In this document: positions 62,360-64,000 of the stretch, in pieces
Numbering within the stretch: position 1 is the stretch's first letter
Layout: each line of letters starts with the position of its first letter
Assembly (NCBI GenBank): GCA_943736015.1
Contig: OX031059.1
Span: forward strand, 55,687,159 to 55,751,158
Direction of reading: 5' to 3'
Source of the DNA: Tridacna crocea
Taxonomy: Eukaryota > Mollusca > Bivalvia > Cardiida > Cardiidae
Length of the DNA stretch: 64,000 bases
Position numbers and translations under genes: made by a program
Notes under the pieces: generated by a model
Databases searched by the model: none
Seen by the model: only the letters and a program-made list of their open reading frames with translations
What the model was told of the DNA's origin: nothing

Positions 62360-62566
62360 GTTTTACCACACAGTCTAGAGTTTTAATGAACCTGAGGTGG
62401 ACACCTTTCGAAAAAATCGAGGAAAAAGGAGTATTTTCTCCTTTTTCCACAACATTTTCAGTCCTATCAAAGACAAGTTCCCTCTTTTGAGTCTCATCTA
62501 AATGTCGTCTGCAGATGCGTTAAATTTGGATAAATCCATACTTTTGTCATTTGATAAAGAGTTGTT
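62360..62566 (+). repeat. TTAA hairpin MITE, diverged, shortened hairpin
   Basis: Hairpin reduced to GAAAAAGGAGTATTTTCTCC TTTTTCCAC. Confidence 0.8.
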
Positions 62567-62724
62567 TAACGTAAGCTAAATACAACTAAACTAACTTTTA
62601 TCTATTTCTCATTACTGCCTTGCAACCAAAGCAATACTTGTACCATGATGTCCTTACAGACTGACTCACTTGACCCACCCATCATGTGATTCAACTCAGA
62701 ACCTCTTATGTCAGAGGCTAATGA

Positions 62725-62952
62725 TTAACCCATAACCACACAATCCCTACTTTTGACGCCCCTGAGAAAGAAGCCTTTGGAAAACATTGTGGGAAAAGGA
62801 GAAAATGCTGGTAACCAGCATTTTCTCCTTTTCCCAGAATGTTTTCTACCCTTCACAAACAAATTTCCAATTTTCAGTCACTTTTATTTTGTTGTCTGCA
62901 AATGCTTTTAATTTGGACCAGTCTAAAATATTATTGTTTGGTAATGGGTTAA
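62725..62952 (+). repeat. TTAA hairpin MITE type A
   Basis: Full length. Offers AATAAA on the minus strand downstream of the right-edge gene. Confidence 0.94.
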
Positions 62953-63203
62953 CACAAACACTATTGTCTTCCACTACAGATGTTAACTTCTCCAACCACA
63001 TCTGCAACAGATGGCATGACAATTTGACAAAGTAGCTAAAATAACATTCACCTCTTGTCAGAAACTGCTGAGTACTGTAGGTACTCATATTGATGGGTCT
63101 ACATTTGTAATTACAGACCATGAATGTATTACACATCAGAAAGCTGTCAAAAGCTCTGTTTGGCTGAAAGAAACAATATGCTACCTACTGCAGCTTACAG
63201 TAT
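62953..63203. other. No feature recognised
   Basis: Unique-looking AT-rich DNA downstream of the right-edge gene. Confidence 0.4.
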
Positions 63204-63596
63204 TTAACCCATTACCACACAATCCCTACTTTTGACGACCCTGAGAAAGAAGCCTTTAGAAAACATTGTGGGAAAAGGAGAAAATGCTGGTAACCAGCAT
63301 TTTCTCCTTTTCCCACAATGTTTTCTATCCTTCACAAAACAAATTTCAAATTTTCAGTCACTCTTATTTTGTCGTCTGCAAATGCTTTCGATTTAGACAA
63401 GCCTAAAATATTGTCATTTGGTTTGGTGTTGCAGCAGGCTACTTTTGACATTGGTTACCAGCATTTTCTCCTTTTCCCACAATGTTTTCTATCCTTCACA
63501 AAACAAATTTCAAATTTTCAGTCACTCTTATTTTGTCTTCTGCAAATGCTTTCGATTTAGACAAGCCTAAAATATTGTTGTTTGGTAATGAGTTAA
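63204..63596 (+). repeat. TTAA hairpin MITE type A with right half duplicated
   Basis: A full element to about 63424, a 28-bp bridge, then the right half again from GGTTACCAGCATTTTC to TTAA. Confidence 0.93.
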
Positions 63597-63715
63597 GTCT
63601 TGCATCAGGCTACTTTTGACATCAGTACACAGCCAATAGGAATTTACTGGCAATGAGTAATTTCTAGAATATTTTGTTCAGGAGGGTGAATGACCACAAG
63701 TATTTTCTTTGTTGT

Positions 63716-64000
63716 TCAACCATCATCATCATCATCATCATCAGATGAATCAGAATATGGCAAATTCAATAAATTATCATTCTCTTTACAGTTCATGGAA
63801 GTCAATTTTTCACCATCTGACTTGTTTGATTTTCCAGTTATGATTTTCCCTCTGTTGTTAAATTCTAATGGTTGATTCTGATGACTGTCTGTAGACTCAT
63901 TTATGATTACAGGTATCCTGTTGTCTTGATATCCATATAAATGTTCATAGTAACCATCATTGTCCAACAGTGGGGTTGACAGGGGAGAAAACTCTAACTT
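63716..64000 (-). CDS. Terminal coding exon of an unidentified gene (5' part outside)
   Basis: The frame is open from the window edge to TGA at 63718-63716, about 94 codons. It starts KLEFSPLSTPLLDNDGYY and ends in an acidic tail, SDSSD followed by six Asp and Gly, encoded by a GAT run. The middle is Asn/Lys/Ser-rich and hydrophilic. No family recognised. Non-repetitive sequence and a clean frame support coding; whether it begins with an acceptor cannot be seen. A type A MITE copy at 62725-62952 would supply an AATAAA on this strand. Confidence 0.45.
   Translation of the reverse strand, partial: KLEFSPLSTPLLDNDGYYEHLYGYQDNRIPVIINESTDSHQNQPLEFNNRGKIITGKSNKSDGEKLTSMNCKENDNLLNLPYSDSSDDDDDDDG

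Overview
This is an AT-rich, repeat-dense animal nuclear window, most likely from a bivalve mollusc. Three observations support that: genes split by introns with GT-AG boundaries, a metazoan Mediator subunit and a metazoan myosin light chain, and repeat families of a kind I associate with molluscs (tRNA-derived SINEs; long arrays whose ends carry the GCTCACCTGAGC hairpin). The species cannot be fixed from sequence alone. There are no bacterial operons, rRNA genes or CRISPR arrays.

Genes, left to right. (1) Minus strand, 496-8086: four consecutive coding exons of the N-terminal part of Mediator subunit MED23. The gene continues off the left edge, and its first coding exon lies somewhere to the right of 8086. 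(2) Plus strand, 19057-25263: a complete non-muscle/smooth-type myosin regulatory light chain (171 aa) in four coding exons, with a spliced 5' UTR. (3) Minus strand, 32895-33923: an intact 342-aa coding exon for a Pro/Arg/Tyr-rich protein I do not recognise; a remnant of its last codons is repeated about 430 bp downstream. (4) Minus strand, 63716-64000: the last coding exon of an unidentified gene that runs off the right edge and ends in an acidic tail. Everything else is intron, intergenic DNA and repeats.

The dominant feature is one non-autonomous DNA transposon family (called here the TTAA hairpin MITE). It is about 228 bp long, bounded by TTAA, with CCC(A/T)TTACCA-like termini and a near-perfect central palindrome of about 55-60 bp. 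I count roughly 60 copies or remnants, somewhere near a sixth of the window, in at least three sequence types. The window itself contains a filled site beside a paralogous empty site, which shows insertion at TTAA; with the terminal CCCTTT-like motif this suggests a piggyBac-type source. Other repeats are: a 390-560 bp family with CATCTTCGC termini and 9-bp target duplications (Mutator-like); five 1-3 kb elements carrying tandem arrays between shared terminal hairpins (Helitron/Helentron-like guess); several wholly palindromic short elements, including two near-identical 75-77 bp palindromes; at least three tRNA-derived SINE families; and a possible hAT-like element.

The elements are heavily nested, so relative insertion order can be read directly. 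Introns of MED23 and of the light-chain gene are packed with hairpin MITEs, in places within 25-70 bp of exon boundaries.
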